A stretch of 64,000 nt of DNA from Geodermatophilus siccatus (lineage in GTDB: Bacteria > Actinomycetota > Actinomycetes > Mycobacteriales > Geodermatophilaceae): positions 186,001 through 250,000 of the forward strand of contig NZ_FNHE01000006.1 of the NCBI RefSeq assembly GCF_900103785.1, written 5' to 3'. This document shows, in pieces, positions 15,929 to 24,940 of this stretch. Every line of letters starts with the position of its first letter. Positions within the stretch are counted from its first letter, which is position 1. Below the pieces are notes generated by a model. The model saw only the letters and a list, made by a program, of their open reading frames with translations, did not search any database and was not told where the DNA came from. The translations under genes and the position numbers were made by a program.

Positions 15929-16518
15929 AGCGTCACCCCCAGGTGCTCGGCGACCAGGCCCTCCAGCTCGGCGAGGTCGGCGACCGGCCCCACCTGGACG
16001 TGCGCGATCCCGCCGTCGGCGTCGAGGAGGTAGGTGTAGGGCAGCGCGCCCAGGCCCAGCTCGGCCATCAGCTCGCCGTCGGCGTCGAAGGCGCTGGGGA
16101 AGCCGGCGCCGGCGTCGGCGGCGAAGGACCCGGCCTGCGGAGCGCCGTCCCTGCTGATGACGCCGACCACCGACAGCCGGTCGCCGCCGGCGTCGGCCAG
16201 CTGCTGGACCAGCGGCAGCTCCTCGCGGCAGGGGCCGCACCAGCTGGCCCAGAGGTTCACCACGGTGGGGACGCCGGGGGCGCGGCCGAGGTCCAGCGAC
16301 CCGCCGCCGGGGCAGGGCAGGTCGAGGGCCGGCAACGTCTCGGCGCCCTCGGCCGGACGGTCGGGTTGCTCTGGGCAGGGCGCCAGCGCTGCGAGCGGGT
16401 CGGGCGTCGGGGAGGCCGCCGTGCCGCCCGGCTCGTCCGCGGCGTCCGGGGTGCACCCGGCGAGCGCGAGCCCGAGCGCCAGCACGCCGGCCGCCGTCCT
16501 CGTGCTGCGGGCGCTCAT
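15925..16518 (-). CDS. TlpA-like thioredoxin-fold lipoprotein
   Basis: The 197-residue protein has a lipoprotein signal ([11 protein letters not shown], lipid Cys22), a Cys pair at about 48 and 69, and the thioredoxin active site [15 protein letters not shown] (Cys94, Cys97), followed by the cis-Pro motif LPYTYLLD. It belongs to the TlpA/ResA group that carries out thiol-disulfide exchange outside the membrane. It matches Rv3673c in position. ATG overlaps the nth stop by 4 nt. The oxidised MarP disulfide two genes downstream is a plausible client, but this is inference. Confidence 0.88.
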   Translation of the reverse strand: MSARSTRTAAGVLALGLALAGCTPDAADEPGGTAASPTPDPLAALAPCPEQPDRPAEGAETLPALDLPCPGGGSLDLGRAPGVPTVVNLWASWCGPCREELPLVQQLADAGGDRLSVVGVISRDGAPQAGSFAADAGAGFPSAFDADGELMAELGLGALPYTYLLDADGGIAHVQVGPVADLAELEGLVAEHLGVTL

Positions 16519-17300
16519 TCGGTGTCGGAGGCGGCCGGGGTCTTGACCAGCTTCGTGGCGACCTCCGGGTCGGTCGGTCCGATGCCGTACGACGGGCACC
16601 ACCGGGCGAGGCCGCACGCGCCGCAGGCCGCCTTCTTGGCGTGGCAGACCCGACGGCCGTGGAAGATCACCCGGTGGCTGAACATCGTCCAGTCACGCTT
16701 GGGGATCAGCTCGGCGACCTCGGCCTCGACCTTGACCGGGTCCTCCTCCGCCGTCCAGCCGAACCGGCGGACCAGCCGGCCGAAGTGCGTGTCGACGGTC
16801 AGCCCGGGGACGTCGAAGGCGTTGCCCAGGACGACGTTGGCGGTCTTGCGGCCCACGCCGGGCAGGGTGACGAGGTCCTCCATCCGGCCGGGGACCTCGC
16901 CGTCGAACCGCTCCAGCAGCGCCCGGGCCAGGCCGAGCACCGAGTTGGCCTTGGCCCGGAAGAAGCCGGTGGGCTTGAGGATCTCCTCGAGCTCCGCGCG
17001 GTCGGCACCGGCCAGCGCCCGGGCGTCGGGGTACTTCCCGAACAGCGCCGGGGTGACCCGGTTGACCGTCTTGTCGGTCGTCTGCGCCGAGAGCACCGTG
17101 GCCACCAGCAGTTCGAAGGCGTTGGTGAAGTCGAGCTCGCAGTGCGCGTCGGGGTGGATCAGCGCCAGCTCACGGGCCATCCGCCGGGCCCGCCGGGTGC
17201 GCGCCAGCGGCGTCTCCTGCGGGTCGAACGGGGAGCCGCCCCGGGCAGCGGCACGGCGGGCGCGCGGCGGGACGGGCCGGGCGTAGGCGGGCGAGGACAC
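16515..17300 (-). CDS. nth: Endonuclease III
   Basis: The 261-residue DNA glycosylase/AP lyase has the helix-hairpin-helix [13 protein letters not shown] with catalytic Lys, the following catalytic Asp in [13 protein letters not shown], and the C-terminal [4Fe-4S] motif CX6CX2CX5C ([17 protein letters not shown]). It removes oxidised pyrimidines. Start choice: GTG at 17298-17300 lies 7 nt after TACCCT, the spacing of a leaderless transcript; an upstream ATG at 17340-17342 would precede that box. It is the first gene of the nth to marP operon (Rv3674c to Rv3671c order). Confidence 0.93.
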   Translation of the reverse strand: MSSPAYARPVPPRARRAAARGGSPFDPQETPLARTRRARRMARELALIHPDAHCELDFTNAFELLVATVLSAQTTDKTVNRVTPALFGKYPDARALAGADRAELEEILKPTGFFRAKANSVLGLARALLERFDGEVPGRMEDLVTLPGVGRKTANVVLGNAFDVPGLTVDTHFGRLVRRFGWTAEEDPVKVEAEVAELIPKRDWTMFSHRVIFHGRRVCHAKKAACGACGLARWCPSYGIGPTDPEVATKLVKTPAASDTE

Positions 17301-17307
17301 GCGGTCG

Positions 17308-17313
17308 AGGGTA
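17308..17313 (-). promoter_or_regulatory. Leaderless -10 box of nth
   Basis: TACCCT on the minus strand, 7 nt before the GTG of nth. No clear -35 box. Confidence 0.45.
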
Positions 17314-17466
17314 GGCGGGTCGGCTGACAGGGCCCGTGCCATCATCGCGACCGCCGTCGCCGGGCATCCCCCGCGACGCGCCGGGGTACAGCCGGGGTAC
17401 ACAGGAGTGCTCGCGCGGGCCGACCCGTCCGGTCCGCGTCCTGCGACGAGGAGAGAGGAGGAGCCG

Positions 17467-17709
17467 GTGGTCGCCCTCAGCGTCATCCTGTTCCCACCCC
17501 TGGTCATCGCCTTCCTGCTGGTGATGGAGCGCGTCGAGGAGCCGCTGCGCCGGCCGGCCGCCCCCCGCGAGGTGGCCGAGTTCCTCTCCACCGCGAGCGC
17601 CGGCGAGGTCGACACGCTGGCCAACTCCGGCATCCGCCGCGCCATGGCCCGCTGGCGGCGTCGCCGGCGGTCGCGGGTGCGCCGCGAGGCCGAGCCGCCC
17701 GTCGTCTGA
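17467..17709 (+). CDS. Small membrane protein upstream of crp (Rv3675-like)
   Basis: The 80-residue protein has one N-terminal hydrophobic segment ([20 protein letters not shown]), a conserved-looking helical stretch ([23 protein letters not shown]) and a very basic tail ([14 protein letters not shown]). The GTG start follows AGGAGGAG by 3 nt. Its place between nth and crp corresponds to the small membrane protein Rv3675 of M. tuberculosis. Function unknown; the topology suggests a cytosolic basic tail. Confidence 0.7.
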   Translation: MVALSVILFPPLVIAFLLVMERVEEPLRRPAAPREVAEFLSTASAGEVDTLANSGIRRAMARWRRRRRSRVRREAEPPVV

Positions 17710-17766
17710 AGAGGGACCCCGTCCTCCCCACCCCTCGCGAGTTCAGGGCGGGACCCGGGGACGGGG
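17709..17766 (+). terminator. Two-tier hairpin repeat family C, copy 3
   Basis: Begins at the stop of the small membrane gene. GGGACCCCGTCC pairs with GGGGACGGGG; inner CCC/GGG stem around TCGCGAGTTC. Likely terminates that gene before crp. Confidence 0.65.
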
Positions 17767-17850
17767 ACGCGGCGGGACCCTGCAGGACCGGGCTCACCCC
17801 TCGGGGTGGCCGCGTGGGCGTCCGATCGGGTGACGATCCGCACAGACCCC

Positions 17851-17856
17851 TAGACT
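17851..17856 (+). promoter_or_regulatory. -10 box of crp
   Basis: TAGACT, about 90 nt before the crp start, giving a leader of roughly 80 nt. No convincing CRP operator (TGTGAN6TCACA) was found near it. Confidence 0.45.
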
Positions 17857-17944
17857 CACCCCGGGCGGCGCCGCGACGACGCGGCTCGCCGACCGGGCCG
17901 GCCGCGTGCCGGTACTCCCAGGTGTGTGTGCGAGAGGACGCGTA

Positions 17945-18619
17945 GTGGACGAGGTGCTGGCCCAGTCGGGGCTCTTCCAGGGGCTGCCGCAGGAGGCGGT
18001 GGACCCGGTCGTGAGCCGCCTGGAGACCGTGACGCTCCCCCGCGGCCGCGTGGTCTTCAACGAGGGCGAGCCGGGCGACAGCCTCTACATCGTCATCTCC
18101 GGCAAGATCAAGCTCTCCCGTCGGTCGCCCGACGGCCGCGAGAACGTGCTGGCCGTGATGGGCCCCTCCGACCAGTTCGGTGAGCTGTCGGTCTTCGACC
18201 CCGGCCCGCGCACCGCGACGGCCACCGCGGTCACCGACGTCAAGATGGCCCGCATGCCGCAGTCGGTGCTGCGCCCGTGGATCGAGGCGCACCCCGAGGT
18301 CGGCGAGCGGCTGCTGCACGTGCTGGCCCGCCGGCTGCGCCGCACCAACGACTCGGTCGCCGACCTGATCTTCACCGACGTCCCGGGCCGGGTCGCCAAG
18401 GCGCTGCTGCAGATGGCCGACCGCTTCGGCAGCCGCGAGGGCGAGGGCCTGCGCGTCAAGCACGACCTGACGCAGGAGGAGCTGGCCCAACTGGTCGGCG
18501 CCTCCCGCGAGACCGTGAACAAGGCGCTGGCCGACTTCGTGCACCGCGGCTGGATCCAGCTGCAGGGCAAGTCGGTCGTCGTCCTCGACGAGGAGCGCCT
18601 GCGCCGCCGCGCGCGGTGA
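17945..18619 (+). CDS. crp: cAMP-responsive regulator, Crp/GlxR type
   Basis: The 224-residue protein has a cyclic-nucleotide-binding domain (residues 10-120; [20 protein letters not shown] and the phosphate cassette [16 protein letters not shown]), a dimer helix, and a winged helix-turn-helix ([20 protein letters not shown]). It starts [13 protein letters not shown] and ends RRRAR, matching mycobacterial CRP and corynebacterial GlxR over the full length, so it is the global cAMP regulator. The GTG at 17945 has GAGAGGA upstream; the frame extends further 5' but without a better start. A family B repeat follows the stop. Confidence 0.95.
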   Translation: MDEVLAQSGLFQGLPQEAVDPVVSRLETVTLPRGRVVFNEGEPGDSLYIVISGKIKLSRRSPDGRENVLAVMGPSDQFGELSVFDPGPRTATATAVTDVKMARMPQSVLRPWIEAHPEVGERLLHVLARRLRRTNDSVADLIFTDVPGRVAKALLQMADRFGSREGEGLRVKHDLTQEELAQLVGASRETVNKALADFVHRGWIQLQGKSVVVLDEERLRRRAR

Positions 18620-18728
18620 CGTCGTCGGCCTACCGGCCGACACCGCGCCCAGGAGCCGTCCCCCGGCAGCGTCGAGCCGCTGCATCGTGCCTGCGCGGAC
18701 CCCTCCGGGGCCCACTCGGCACGATCAG
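18620..18728 (+). repeat. Multi-hairpin repeat family B, copy 2 (after crp)
   Basis: Starts at the crp stop: hairpin GTCGGCC-tac-CGGCCGAC, then ACACCGCGCCCAGGAGCCGT, and GGACCCCTCCGGGGCCC. A further arm pair ATCGTGCC / GGCACGAT closes over the end. It lies between crp and the convergent nudix gene. Confidence 0.7.
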
Positions 18729-19522
18729 GACGGCAACGGCACGACCATGCGGATGCGGGTGCCGTCGGGGAGCACCGCCCAGCGGCCGTCGGGTTCGTCG
18801 TCGAAGGACGGGCAGATCGGGTGCAGCGGCTCCGGCGGCGACCCGGCCAGGGCGGCGGCCACGTCGGCGAAGGGCTCGAGCTGCCCGAGGGTGTGGATCG
18901 TCGGGGGCAGCATGGGCCGGGTGCCGCCGCTCATCTCCGCCAGCGCCGCGGACGGCGTCAGCCAGCTCACCTCGTCGGCCTCACCGGTGACGTGCCGGGC
19001 CTCCTGGCCCACCGGCAGCGCCGCGGCGAAGAACTTGGTGTCGTAGCGCCGCGGCTCGGCCGGCGGGGTGATCCAGTGCGCGAACGGCCGCAGCAGGTCC
19101 GACCGCAGCACCAGCCCGCGGGCGGCGAGCAGCTCGGCCAGCGACAGCTCCCTGGCCAGCAGGGCCTGGCGCTGCGCCTCCCACTCCTCGCCCGACACGT
19201 CCGGGACGACGTCCCCGTCGGCCGCGCCCGCGAGCAGGACGCCGGCCTCCTCGAACGTCTCGCGGACCGCCGCGCAGACCAGCTCGCGCGCGGTCCGCTC
19301 GTCGCAGCCGAAGGCGTGCGCCCACTCGGCGGGCGACGGCCCGGCCCACGCGGTCTCGACGTCGCCGTCCCGCGGGTCGACGCCGCCGCCCGGGTAGGCG
19401 GTCATCCCGCCGGCGAAGGGCATGCCGCGGGTGCGCCGGAGCAGGTAGACCTCCAGGCCCGGGGCGCCGTCCCGCAACAGCAGCACGGTCGCCGCCTGCT
19501 TCGGGTGGGTGGGGGTGGTCAT
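18725..19522 (-). CDS. NUDIX hydrolase
   Basis: The 265-residue protein has MPFAGGMTAYPGGGVDPRDG, an extended Nudix box ending AAVRETFEEAGVLLAG, and a C-terminal region with RRYDTKFFAAALPVGQEA and ADEVSWLTPSAAL. This layout is the NUDT7/NUDT19-like group; the substrate may be a CoA derivative or a nucleotide. In many actinobacteria this gene lies beside a metallo-beta-lactamase-fold gene (Rv3677c place); only the nudix gene is present here. ATG at 19520-19522; no strong ribosome-binding site is visible. Confidence 0.85.
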   Translation of the reverse strand: MTTPTHPKQAATVLLLRDGAPGLEVYLLRRTRGMPFAGGMTAYPGGGVDPRDGDVETAWAGPSPAEWAHAFGCDERTARELVCAAVRETFEEAGVLLAGAADGDVVPDVSGEEWEAQRQALLARELSLAELLAARGLVLRSDLLRPFAHWITPPAEPRRYDTKFFAAALPVGQEARHVTGEADEVSWLTPSAALAEMSGGTRPMLPPTIHTLGQLEPFADVAAALAGSPPEPLHPICPSFDDEPDGRWAVLPDGTRIRMVVPLPS

Positions 19523-19552
19523 GCCACCACGACGGAGTCGTCGGTTCCGAGC

Positions 19553-19652
19553 TGCGGGGGTCCGGAGGACCTCCCGGCGAGGGACCGGGATGCGCTCAGC
19601 GCAGCCGGCACCGGCACCTGGCCGCGGTGCCGTCCGGAGGACGGCGATGTCA
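19553..19652 (-). repeat. Multi-hairpin repeat family B, copy 4 (after RidA gene)
   Basis: Minus-strand copy starting at the RidA stop. Hairpin 1 is GCCGTCC-tcc-GGACGGC, different in both arms from copies 1-3 (GTCGGCC/GGCCGAC), so the stem is kept by compensating changes. It is followed by ACCGCGGCCAGGTGCCG, GCTGAGC and GGGAGGTCCTCCGGACCCCC. Confidence 0.7.
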
Positions 19653-20123
19653 TCGCAGCTCGACCGTGAGCTCGACCTCGACGGGAGCGCCCAGCGGGAG
19701 CTCGGCCACACCGATGGCGCTGCGCGCGTGCCGGCCGGCCTCGCCGAAGACCCGGCCGAGCAGCTCGCTGGCGCCGTTGACCACCCGGGGCTGGCCGGTG
19801 AAGCCCTCGGCGCTGGCCACGTAGCCGACGACCCGGACGACGCGGGCCACCTCGTCCAGCCCCACCAGGTCGTCGACCGCGGCCAGGGCGTTGAGGGCGC
19901 ACAGCTTGGCGTCGTGGGCGGCGTCCTCGGGGTCGACCGAGCCGCCGACCTTGCCGGTGCGCCGCAGCCCGCCGTCCACGAACGGCAGCTGACCGGACGT
20001 GAAGACCAACTGGCCGCTGCGGACCGCCGGGACGTAGGCGGCGACCGGTGCGGCGACCGCGGGCAGCCGGATGCCGAGTTCGGCCAGCCGGGCGTGCCAG
20101 CTGGAGGTCTGCGGGCTGGTCAT
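19650..20123 (-). CDS. RidA family protein (Rv3678c-like)
   Basis: The 157-residue protein belongs to the YjgF/YER057c/UK114 family: SGQLVFTSGQLPFVDG near residues 36-51, ALNALAAVDDLVGLDEVARVVRVVGYVASAEGF, and the C-terminal RSAIGVAELPLGAPVEVELTVEL. RidA proteins deaminate reactive enamine/imine intermediates; this longer form with an N-terminal extension is the actinobacterial one found beside DUF4177 and the ArsA-like genes. The ATG start lies 7 nt downstream of the DUF4177 stop, so the two form an operon. Confidence 0.88.
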   Translation of the reverse strand: MTSPQTSSWHARLAELGIRLPAVAAPVAAYVPAVRSGQLVFTSGQLPFVDGGLRRTGKVGGSVDPEDAAHDAKLCALNALAAVDDLVGLDEVARVVRVVGYVASAEGFTGQPRVVNGASELLGRVFGEAGRHARSAIGVAELPLGAPVEVELTVELR

Positions 20124-20130
20124 GACCGGC

Positions 20131-20304
20131 TCAGCCGACGGGGCGCTTGAGGTAGGCCACGGGCTGGTCGGCCCCGCCGGGGCCGGGCAGCACGGTGACC
20201 AGCTCCCACCCGTCGACGCCCCACGAGTCGAGGATCGCCTTGGTGTTGTGGATCAGCAGCGGGATGGTGGCGTACTCCCACCTCACGCGGGCCGGTTCGC
20301 TCAT
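20131..20304 (-). CDS. DUF4177-type small protein (Rv3678A-like)
   Basis: The 57-residue protein reads MSEPARVRWEYATIPLLI at the start and DSWGVDGWELVTVLPG in the middle, the WEY...LN.....GWELV pattern of DUF4177. It is conserved between RidA and the ArsA-like pair across actinobacteria. Function unknown. The ATG lies 7 nt after TAGCGT, consistent with a leaderless transcript. Confidence 0.82.
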   Translation of the reverse strand: MSEPARVRWEYATIPLLIHNTKAILDSWGVDGWELVTVLPGPGGADQPVAYLKRPVG

Positions 20305-20311
20305 GGGCGCG

Positions 20312-20317
20312 ACGCTA
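20312..20317 (-). promoter_or_regulatory. Leaderless -10 box of the DUF4177-RidA unit
   Basis: TAGCGT on the minus strand, 7 nt before the ATG. Confidence 0.45.
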
Positions 20318-20336
20318 GCGCAGCGCCTCGGCCTCG

Positions 20337-20418
20337 TCCCGGGCCCCGCCCTGAGCCTCGGCCCCCTGCAGGGCCCGCCGCGAGCCTGCGCGCGGCGGGG
20401 GACAGGGGGTCCTCTTAG
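20337..20418 (-). repeat. Two-tier hairpin repeat family C, copy 4 (in a divergent promoter region)
   Basis: Between divergent DUF4177 and bagA genes. Outer stem CCCCCTG/CAGGGGG and inner stem CCGCCGCG/CGCGGCGG around CGCAGGCT; both stems differ from copy 1 but stay paired. It overlaps the bagA promoter region, so its role here cannot be simple 3' termination. Confidence 0.65.
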
Positions 20419-20421
20419 GCT
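20416..20421 (+). promoter_or_regulatory. Leaderless -10 box of bagA
   Basis: TAGGCT, 7 nt before GTG 20429. Confidence 0.45.
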
Positions 20422-20428
20422 CGTGTCC

Positions 20429-21421
20429 GTGAGTCCGGTCCCCTCCTCCGTGCGCTGCCACGTCGTCACCGGGAAGGGCGGGACCGGGAAGACCACGGTC
20501 GCCGCGGCCCTCGCCCTGGCCCTGGCGGCCGACGGCCGCCAGGTCCTGCTCGTCGAGACCGAGGGCCGCCAGGGCATCGCGCAGCTGTTCGACACCCCGC
20601 CGCTGCCCTACGAGGAGCGGCGGGTCGCCGTCGCCCGCGGCGGCGGGGAGGTCAGGGCGCTGGCGATCGACGTCGAGGAGGCCCTCCTCGAGTACCTCGA
20701 GATGTTCTACAACCTGCGCCGGGCGGGCCGGGCCCTGCGCCGGGTGGGCGCCGTCGACTTCGCCACGACGATCGCCCCGGGCCTGCGGGACGTGCTGCTC
20801 ACCGGCAAGGTCAAGGAGGCGGTGACCCGCCGCCACGACGGCCGCCCGGTCTACGACGCCGTCGTCGTCGACGCACCGCCGACCGGCCGCATCACCCGCT
20901 TCCTCAACGTCACCGGCGAGATGGCCGGGCTGACCCGCTCGGGGCCGATCAAGACGCAGAGCGACGGCGTGATGGCCGTGCTCAAGTCGCCGCAGACGGC
21001 GGTGCACCTGGTGACGCTGCTCGAGGACATGCCGGTCCAGGAGACCGCCGACGCCATCGCCGAGCTCACCGCCGTCGGGCTGCCCGTGGGCTCGGTCGTG
21101 GTGAACATGGCCGCCGAGCCGGCGCTGCCGGAGCCGGCGCTCTCCCGCGCCGCCGGGAGCGGCCTGACCGGCGCCGACCTGGCGCCGGGGCTGGCCGCGG
21201 CGGGCCTGCAGGACGTCGCGGGGCTGGCCGACGCGCTGGCCGCGGAGGCGACCGAGCACGCCCGGCGCTGGGCCGCCCAGGACGAGCTGCGTGACGAGGT
21301 CGAGGCACTCGGCCGCCCGACCGTCGAGCTGCCGCTGCTGCCCGGCCCCATCGACCTCGGTGCGCTGTTCGAGCTCGCCGGCCGACTCGAGCAGCACCTG
21401 CGGACCGAGGTGGCGGCATGA
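20429..21421 (+). CDS. bagA: ArsA/Get3-like ATPase, first of pair (Rv3679-like)
   Basis: The 330-residue protein has the deviant Walker [10 protein letters not shown] (residues 15-23, signature Lys16), switch I-like [13 protein letters not shown] and switch [16 protein letters not shown]. It belongs to the SIMIBI class with Get3 and ArsA. In M. tuberculosis the Rv3679/Rv3680 pair forms a complex studied as bacterial Get3-like proteins. No arsenite-binding cysteines are present. GTG 20429 is preferred over GTG 20423 because it lies 7 nt after TAGGCT. The gene overlaps bagB by ATGA. Confidence 0.88.
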   Translation: MSPVPSSVRCHVVTGKGGTGKTTVAAALALALAADGRQVLLVETEGRQGIAQLFDTPPLPYEERRVAVARGGGEVRALAIDVEEALLEYLEMFYNLRRAGRALRRVGAVDFATTIAPGLRDVLLTGKVKEAVTRRHDGRPVYDAVVVDAPPTGRITRFLNVTGEMAGLTRSGPIKTQSDGVMAVLKSPQTAVHLVTLLEDMPVQETADAIAELTAVGLPVGSVVVNMAAEPALPEPALSRAAGSGLTGADLAPGLAAAGLQDVAGLADALAAEATEHARRWAAQDELRDEVEALGRPTVELPLLPGPIDLGALFELAGRLEQHLRTEVAA

Positions 21422-22650
21422 CGCAGACGACCGAGCGCACCCGGCGGCACCCGCGCCCGCCCGCACCGGCCGCGCCGGAGGCCCTGCCGCTCGAGCTCGC
21501 CGAGCTGGTCACCGACCCCGGCACCCGGATCGTCGTCTGCTGCGGCGCCGGCGGCGTGGGCAAGACGACGACGTCGGCGGCGCTGGCGCTGGCCGCGGCG
21601 GAGGCCGGCCGCACCGTCGTCGTCCTCACCATCGACCCGGCGCGCCGGCTGGCCCAGTCGCTGGGCCTGGTGGAGCTGGACAACGAGCCGCGGCGGGTCG
21701 ACGTCCCGGAGGCCCGGGGCGAGCTGCACGCGATGATGCTGGACATGAAGCGCACGTTCGACGACATCGTCGTGGCGCACTCCACCCCCGAGCGGGCGCA
21801 GCAGATCCTCGAGAACCCCTTCTACCAGACGCTGTCCTCGTCCTTCGCCGGGACGCAGGAGTACATGGCGATGGAGAAGCTGGGCCAGCTGCGGGCCGGG
21901 GACCGCTGGGACCTCATCGTCGTCGACACCCCGCCGTCGCGGTCGGCGCTGGACTTCCTCGACGCGCCGAACCGGATGAGCCGCTTCCTCGACGGCACGA
22001 TGATCCGGCTGCTCACCGCCCCGAGCCGGACCGGCTTCAGGATCGCCAGCGCCAGCTTCGTGTTCTTCAGCCGGATCATCTCCAAGATCCTCGGCGGCCA
22101 GCTGCTGCGCGACATCTCCTCCTTCGTCGCGGCGCTGGACACCATGTTCGGCGGCTTCCGGGAGCGGGCGACCGCCACCTACGAGCTGCTGCGCCGGCCG
22201 GGCACCTGGTTCCTCGTCGTCGCGACGCCGGAGCCCGACGCGCTGCGAGAGGCCTCCTACTTCGTCGACCGGCTGTCGGCCGAGCAGATGCCGCTGGCCG
22301 GGCTGGTGCTCAACCGCACCCACCCGCCGACGACGACGGCGCTGTCGGCCACGCGCGCCGAGGGGGCCGCCGAGGAGGTCCTCGAGGCCGGCGCTGCGGA
22401 CGCCGAGCTGGCCGCCGGGGCACTGCGGGTGCACGCCGAGCGGATGGCGCAGGCCACCCGTGAGCAGCACCTGGCCGACCGCTTCACCAGCGCCCACCCG
22501 GAGGTCGCCGTTCGCACCGTCCCGGCCGCCGCCGGCGACGTGCACGACCTCGACGGGCTGCGCGGCATGGCCGACGCGCTGACCGGCCCGGACGGCGACA
22601 CGCCGACGGGCGTGCCGCGGCGACGGATCCTGCCCGCGCGCCGTCGCTGA
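21418..22650 (+). CDS. bagB: ArsA/Get3-like ATPase, second of pair (Rv3680-like)
   Basis: The 410-residue protein has Walker [11 protein letters not shown] (residues 43-52), in which the signature lysine of ArsA-type loops is Ala44, [14 protein letters not shown] as switch I and [20 protein letters not shown] as switch II. A long insertion with [20 protein letters not shown] and a hydrophobic segment ([16 protein letters not shown]) suggests membrane or tail-anchor contact. The asymmetric pair (one subunit with, one without the signature lysine) matches the mycobacterial heteromeric complex. ATG overlaps the bagA stop; ponA2 follows after 43 nt with its own promoter. Confidence 0.88.
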   Translation: MTQTTERTRRHPRPPAPAAPEALPLELAELVTDPGTRIVVCCGAGGVGKTTTSAALALAAAEAGRTVVVLTIDPARRLAQSLGLVELDNEPRRVDVPEARGELHAMMLDMKRTFDDIVVAHSTPERAQQILENPFYQTLSSSFAGTQEYMAMEKLGQLRAGDRWDLIVVDTPPSRSALDFLDAPNRMSRFLDGTMIRLLTAPSRTGFRIASASFVFFSRIISKILGGQLLRDISSFVAALDTMFGGFRERATATYELLRRPGTWFLVVATPEPDALREASYFVDRLSAEQMPLAGLVLNRTHPPTTTALSATRAEGAAEEVLEAGAADAELAAGALRVHAERMAQATREQHLADRFTSAHPEVAVRTVPAAAGDVHDLDGLRGMADALTGPDGDTPTGVPRRRILPARRR

Positions 22651-22679
22651 GCGCGGACGCCCGGGAGCCGTCAGCCACG

Positions 22680-22685
22680 TACATT
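22680..22685 (+). promoter_or_regulatory. Leaderless -10 box of ponA2
   Basis: TACATT, 8 nt before ATG 22694. Confidence 0.5.
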
Positions 22686-22693
22686 GGCGCCCG

Positions 22694-24889
22694 ATGTCTG
22701 CCGACGCCCCCGATCGCGCCCGGGTCCTGGCGAAGCTCGCCGCGACGATCGTCCTCGCCGGTGCCCTGGTCGCCGGAATGCTGCTGCCGTTCGTGGGCGG
22801 CACAGGTCTCGCCGCACGCAACTCCGCCTCGCTGCTCGACGCCCTGCCGGTCGAGCTGACCGACGAGACGCCGGCGGGCAACACCCGCGTGCTGGCGGCC
22901 GACGGGTCGCTGATCACGATGTTCTACCGGGACAACCGGGAGCCGGTGGCCTCCGACCGGATCGCCCCGGTGATGAAGCAGGCGCTGGTCGCGATCGAGG
23001 ACTCCCGCTTCGACGAGCACAACGGCCTCGACGTGCAGGGCACGCTGCGGGCGCTGGCCACCAACGTGGCGGCCGGGTCGGTGCGGGAGGGCGGCTCGAC
23101 GCTCACCCAGCAGCTGGTGAAGCAGACCCTCGCGCAGACCGCCGACACCGCCGAGGAGCGGCAGGCGGCCACCGAGGAGAGCGTGGGCCGCAAGCTGCGG
23201 GAGGCCCGGATGGCCCTCGCCCTGGAGGAGGAGTACTCCAAGGACGAGATCCTCACCCGCTACCTGAACCTCGTGTACTTCGGGCAGGGCGCCTACGGCG
23301 TGCAGGCCGCGGCGCAGCGCTACTTCAGCGTCGACGCCGCCGACCTGACCCTGCCGCAGGCGGCCATGCTCGCCGGCCTGGTGCAGAGCCCGTCCAACGA
23401 CGACCCGGTCACCAACCCGGAGAACGCGTTCGACCGCCGCAACCAGGTGCTGCAGCGGATGCTGGACGTCGGTGTGATCGACCAGGCCCAGTTCGCCGAG
23501 GTCTCGGCCCAGCCGGTGCAGGTGGCCCAGGGCGCCGCCCCGCCCAACGGCTGCATCGACGCCACCGTCGGCGGCTTCTTCTGCGCCTACGTGGCCGACT
23601 ACCTCACCGGCACGCTGGGCCTGAGCCAGGAGCTCATCGACAGGGGCGGCCTGACGATCCAGACGACGCTGCGGCCGGACCTGCAGCGCTCCGGTGACCA
23701 GGCCGTCCTGGGCGAGCTGGCCATGGGTGACTCGCTGGCCGGCACGTTCACCGCCGTCGAGCCGGGGACCGGGCACGTGCTGGCGATGAGCGCCAACCGC
23801 CGCTTCGGCTGCGACGGCCCCGAGTGCGAGTCGGTGAACCTCAACGTCGTCCCCGGGCAGGGCTCCGGCTCCACCTACAAGGTCTTCACCGCGGCCGCCG
23901 CGCTCGAGCAGGGCTTCCCGGTCTCGCACGTCATCACGGCGAGCGAGCCCTACGTCTCGCGCGTGTACAAGGACGGCGCGGGGCGCTACGACGTCGAGAA
24001 CGTCGGCAACAGCTACCCGCGGACGCTGTCGATGTCCGAGGCCCTGGTGCGCTCGTCCAACACGTACTTCCTGGCCCTCGAGGACCAGCTGGGCAGCGTG
24101 GAGGGCCCGGTGCGCATGGCCGAGCGGATGGGCCTGTTCCAGTTCAGCGACCCCGGCCTGCCGCAGCAGATCATCGACGAGAACCGCGGGTCGTTCACCT
24201 TCGGGCCCGAGTCGACCAGCCCCCTGGCCCTGGCCAGCGCCTACTCCACGCTGGCGGCCAACGGCACCCAGTGCGACCCGACGCCCGTGACGGCGGTGCT
24301 CGACCGCAACGGCGAGCCGCTCACCGGCGAGGACGGCCGGCCGGTCGTCGGCGGCGACACGTGCACGACCGATGCGATCCCGGCCGAGGTCGCGACGACC
24401 CTCAACCAGGTGCTCGTCGGGGACACCGAGTCGCCGTTCGGCACCGGCCGCAACGCCGCCATCCCCGGGCACCGGATCGCCGGCAAGACGGGGACCAGCC
24501 AGGACAACCTCTCGGTGGCCTTCGTGGGCTACACCCCGCAGTACACGGCCAGCGTGATGGTCTACAACCCCAAGGAGCGCGAGCAGGTCCGCGGCTTCGG
24601 CGGTGGCATGCCGGCGACGATCTTCTACCACGCGATGGCGCCGATCCTGGCCGGGCAGCCGGCGGTGCCGTTCACCGCACCGGCCCCGGAGTCGGCGCCC
24701 GCGGCTCCGGCAGCAACCCGGACGGCGCCGGACGCCGCGGCCACGCCGTCCCCCGCGCCCGCCGAACCCACCGAGGCAGCGCCGGCCGACCCGGCCGCGC
24801 AGCCGGCCACCCCGGTCGACCCGGCGGCCGGAGCCGGCGGCACCGGCGGGGACCGCGACGGCGAGGACGACGACGGCGCCGACGGCTGA
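22694..24889 (+). CDS. ponA2: Bifunctional penicillin-binding protein (PonA2-like)
   Basis: The 731-residue class A PBP has one transmembrane helix (about 13-33), a glycosyltransferase domain (GT51; catalytic Glu102 in IEDSRFDEHNGLD, EGGSTLTQQLVKQ at 132-144) and a transpeptidase domain with SxxK (Ser393-Lys396 in GSGSTYKVFT), SxN (Ser454-Asn456) and KTG (598-600). It ends in a Pro/Ala/Glu-rich tail of about 70 residues instead of the PASTA domain found in M. tuberculosis PonA2. It polymerises and crosslinks peptidoglycan. Position after the bag genes and the leaderless ATG support the call. whiB4, which lies between these genes in mycobacteria, is missing. Confidence 0.95.
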   Translation: MSADAPDRARVLAKLAATIVLAGALVAGMLLPFVGGTGLAARNSASLLDALPVELTDETPAGNTRVLAADGSLITMFYRDNREPVASDRIAPVMKQALVAIEDSRFDEHNGLDVQGTLRALATNVAAGSVREGGSTLTQQLVKQTLAQTADTAEERQAATEESVGRKLREARMALALEEEYSKDEILTRYLNLVYFGQGAYGVQAAAQRYFSVDAADLTLPQAAMLAGLVQSPSNDDPVTNPENAFDRRNQVLQRMLDVGVIDQAQFAEVSAQPVQVAQGAAPPNGCIDATVGGFFCAYVADYLTGTLGLSQELIDRGGLTIQTTLRPDLQRSGDQAVLGELAMGDSLAGTFTAVEPGTGHVLAMSANRRFGCDGPECESVNLNVVPGQGSGSTYKVFTAAAALEQGFPVSHVITASEPYVSRVYKDGAGRYDVENVGNSYPRTLSMSEALVRSSNTYFLALEDQLGSVEGPVRMAERMGLFQFSDPGLPQQIIDENRGSFTFGPESTSPLALASAYSTLAANGTQCDPTPVTAVLDRNGEPLTGEDGRPVVGGDTCTTDAIPAEVATTLNQVLVGDTESPFGTGRNAAIPGHRIAGKTGTSQDNLSVAFVGYTPQYTASVMVYNPKEREQVRGFGGGMPATIFYHAMAPILAGQPAVPFTAPAPESAPAAPAATRTAPDAAATPSPAPAEPTEAAPADPAAQPATPVDPAAGAGGTGGDRDGEDDDGADG

Positions 24890-24895
24890 GCCGAT

Positions 24896-24939
24896 CCCGC
24901 CGGTGGTGGCGCCCGGACGAGGGGCGCGCGGCCGGCGGG
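24896..24939. terminator. Inverted repeat between ponA2 and convergent gene
   Basis: CCCGCCGG at 24896-24903 pairs with CCGGCGGG at 24932-24939 over a GC-rich loop. It fills the convergent gap. Confidence 0.45.
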
Positions 24940-24940
24940 G

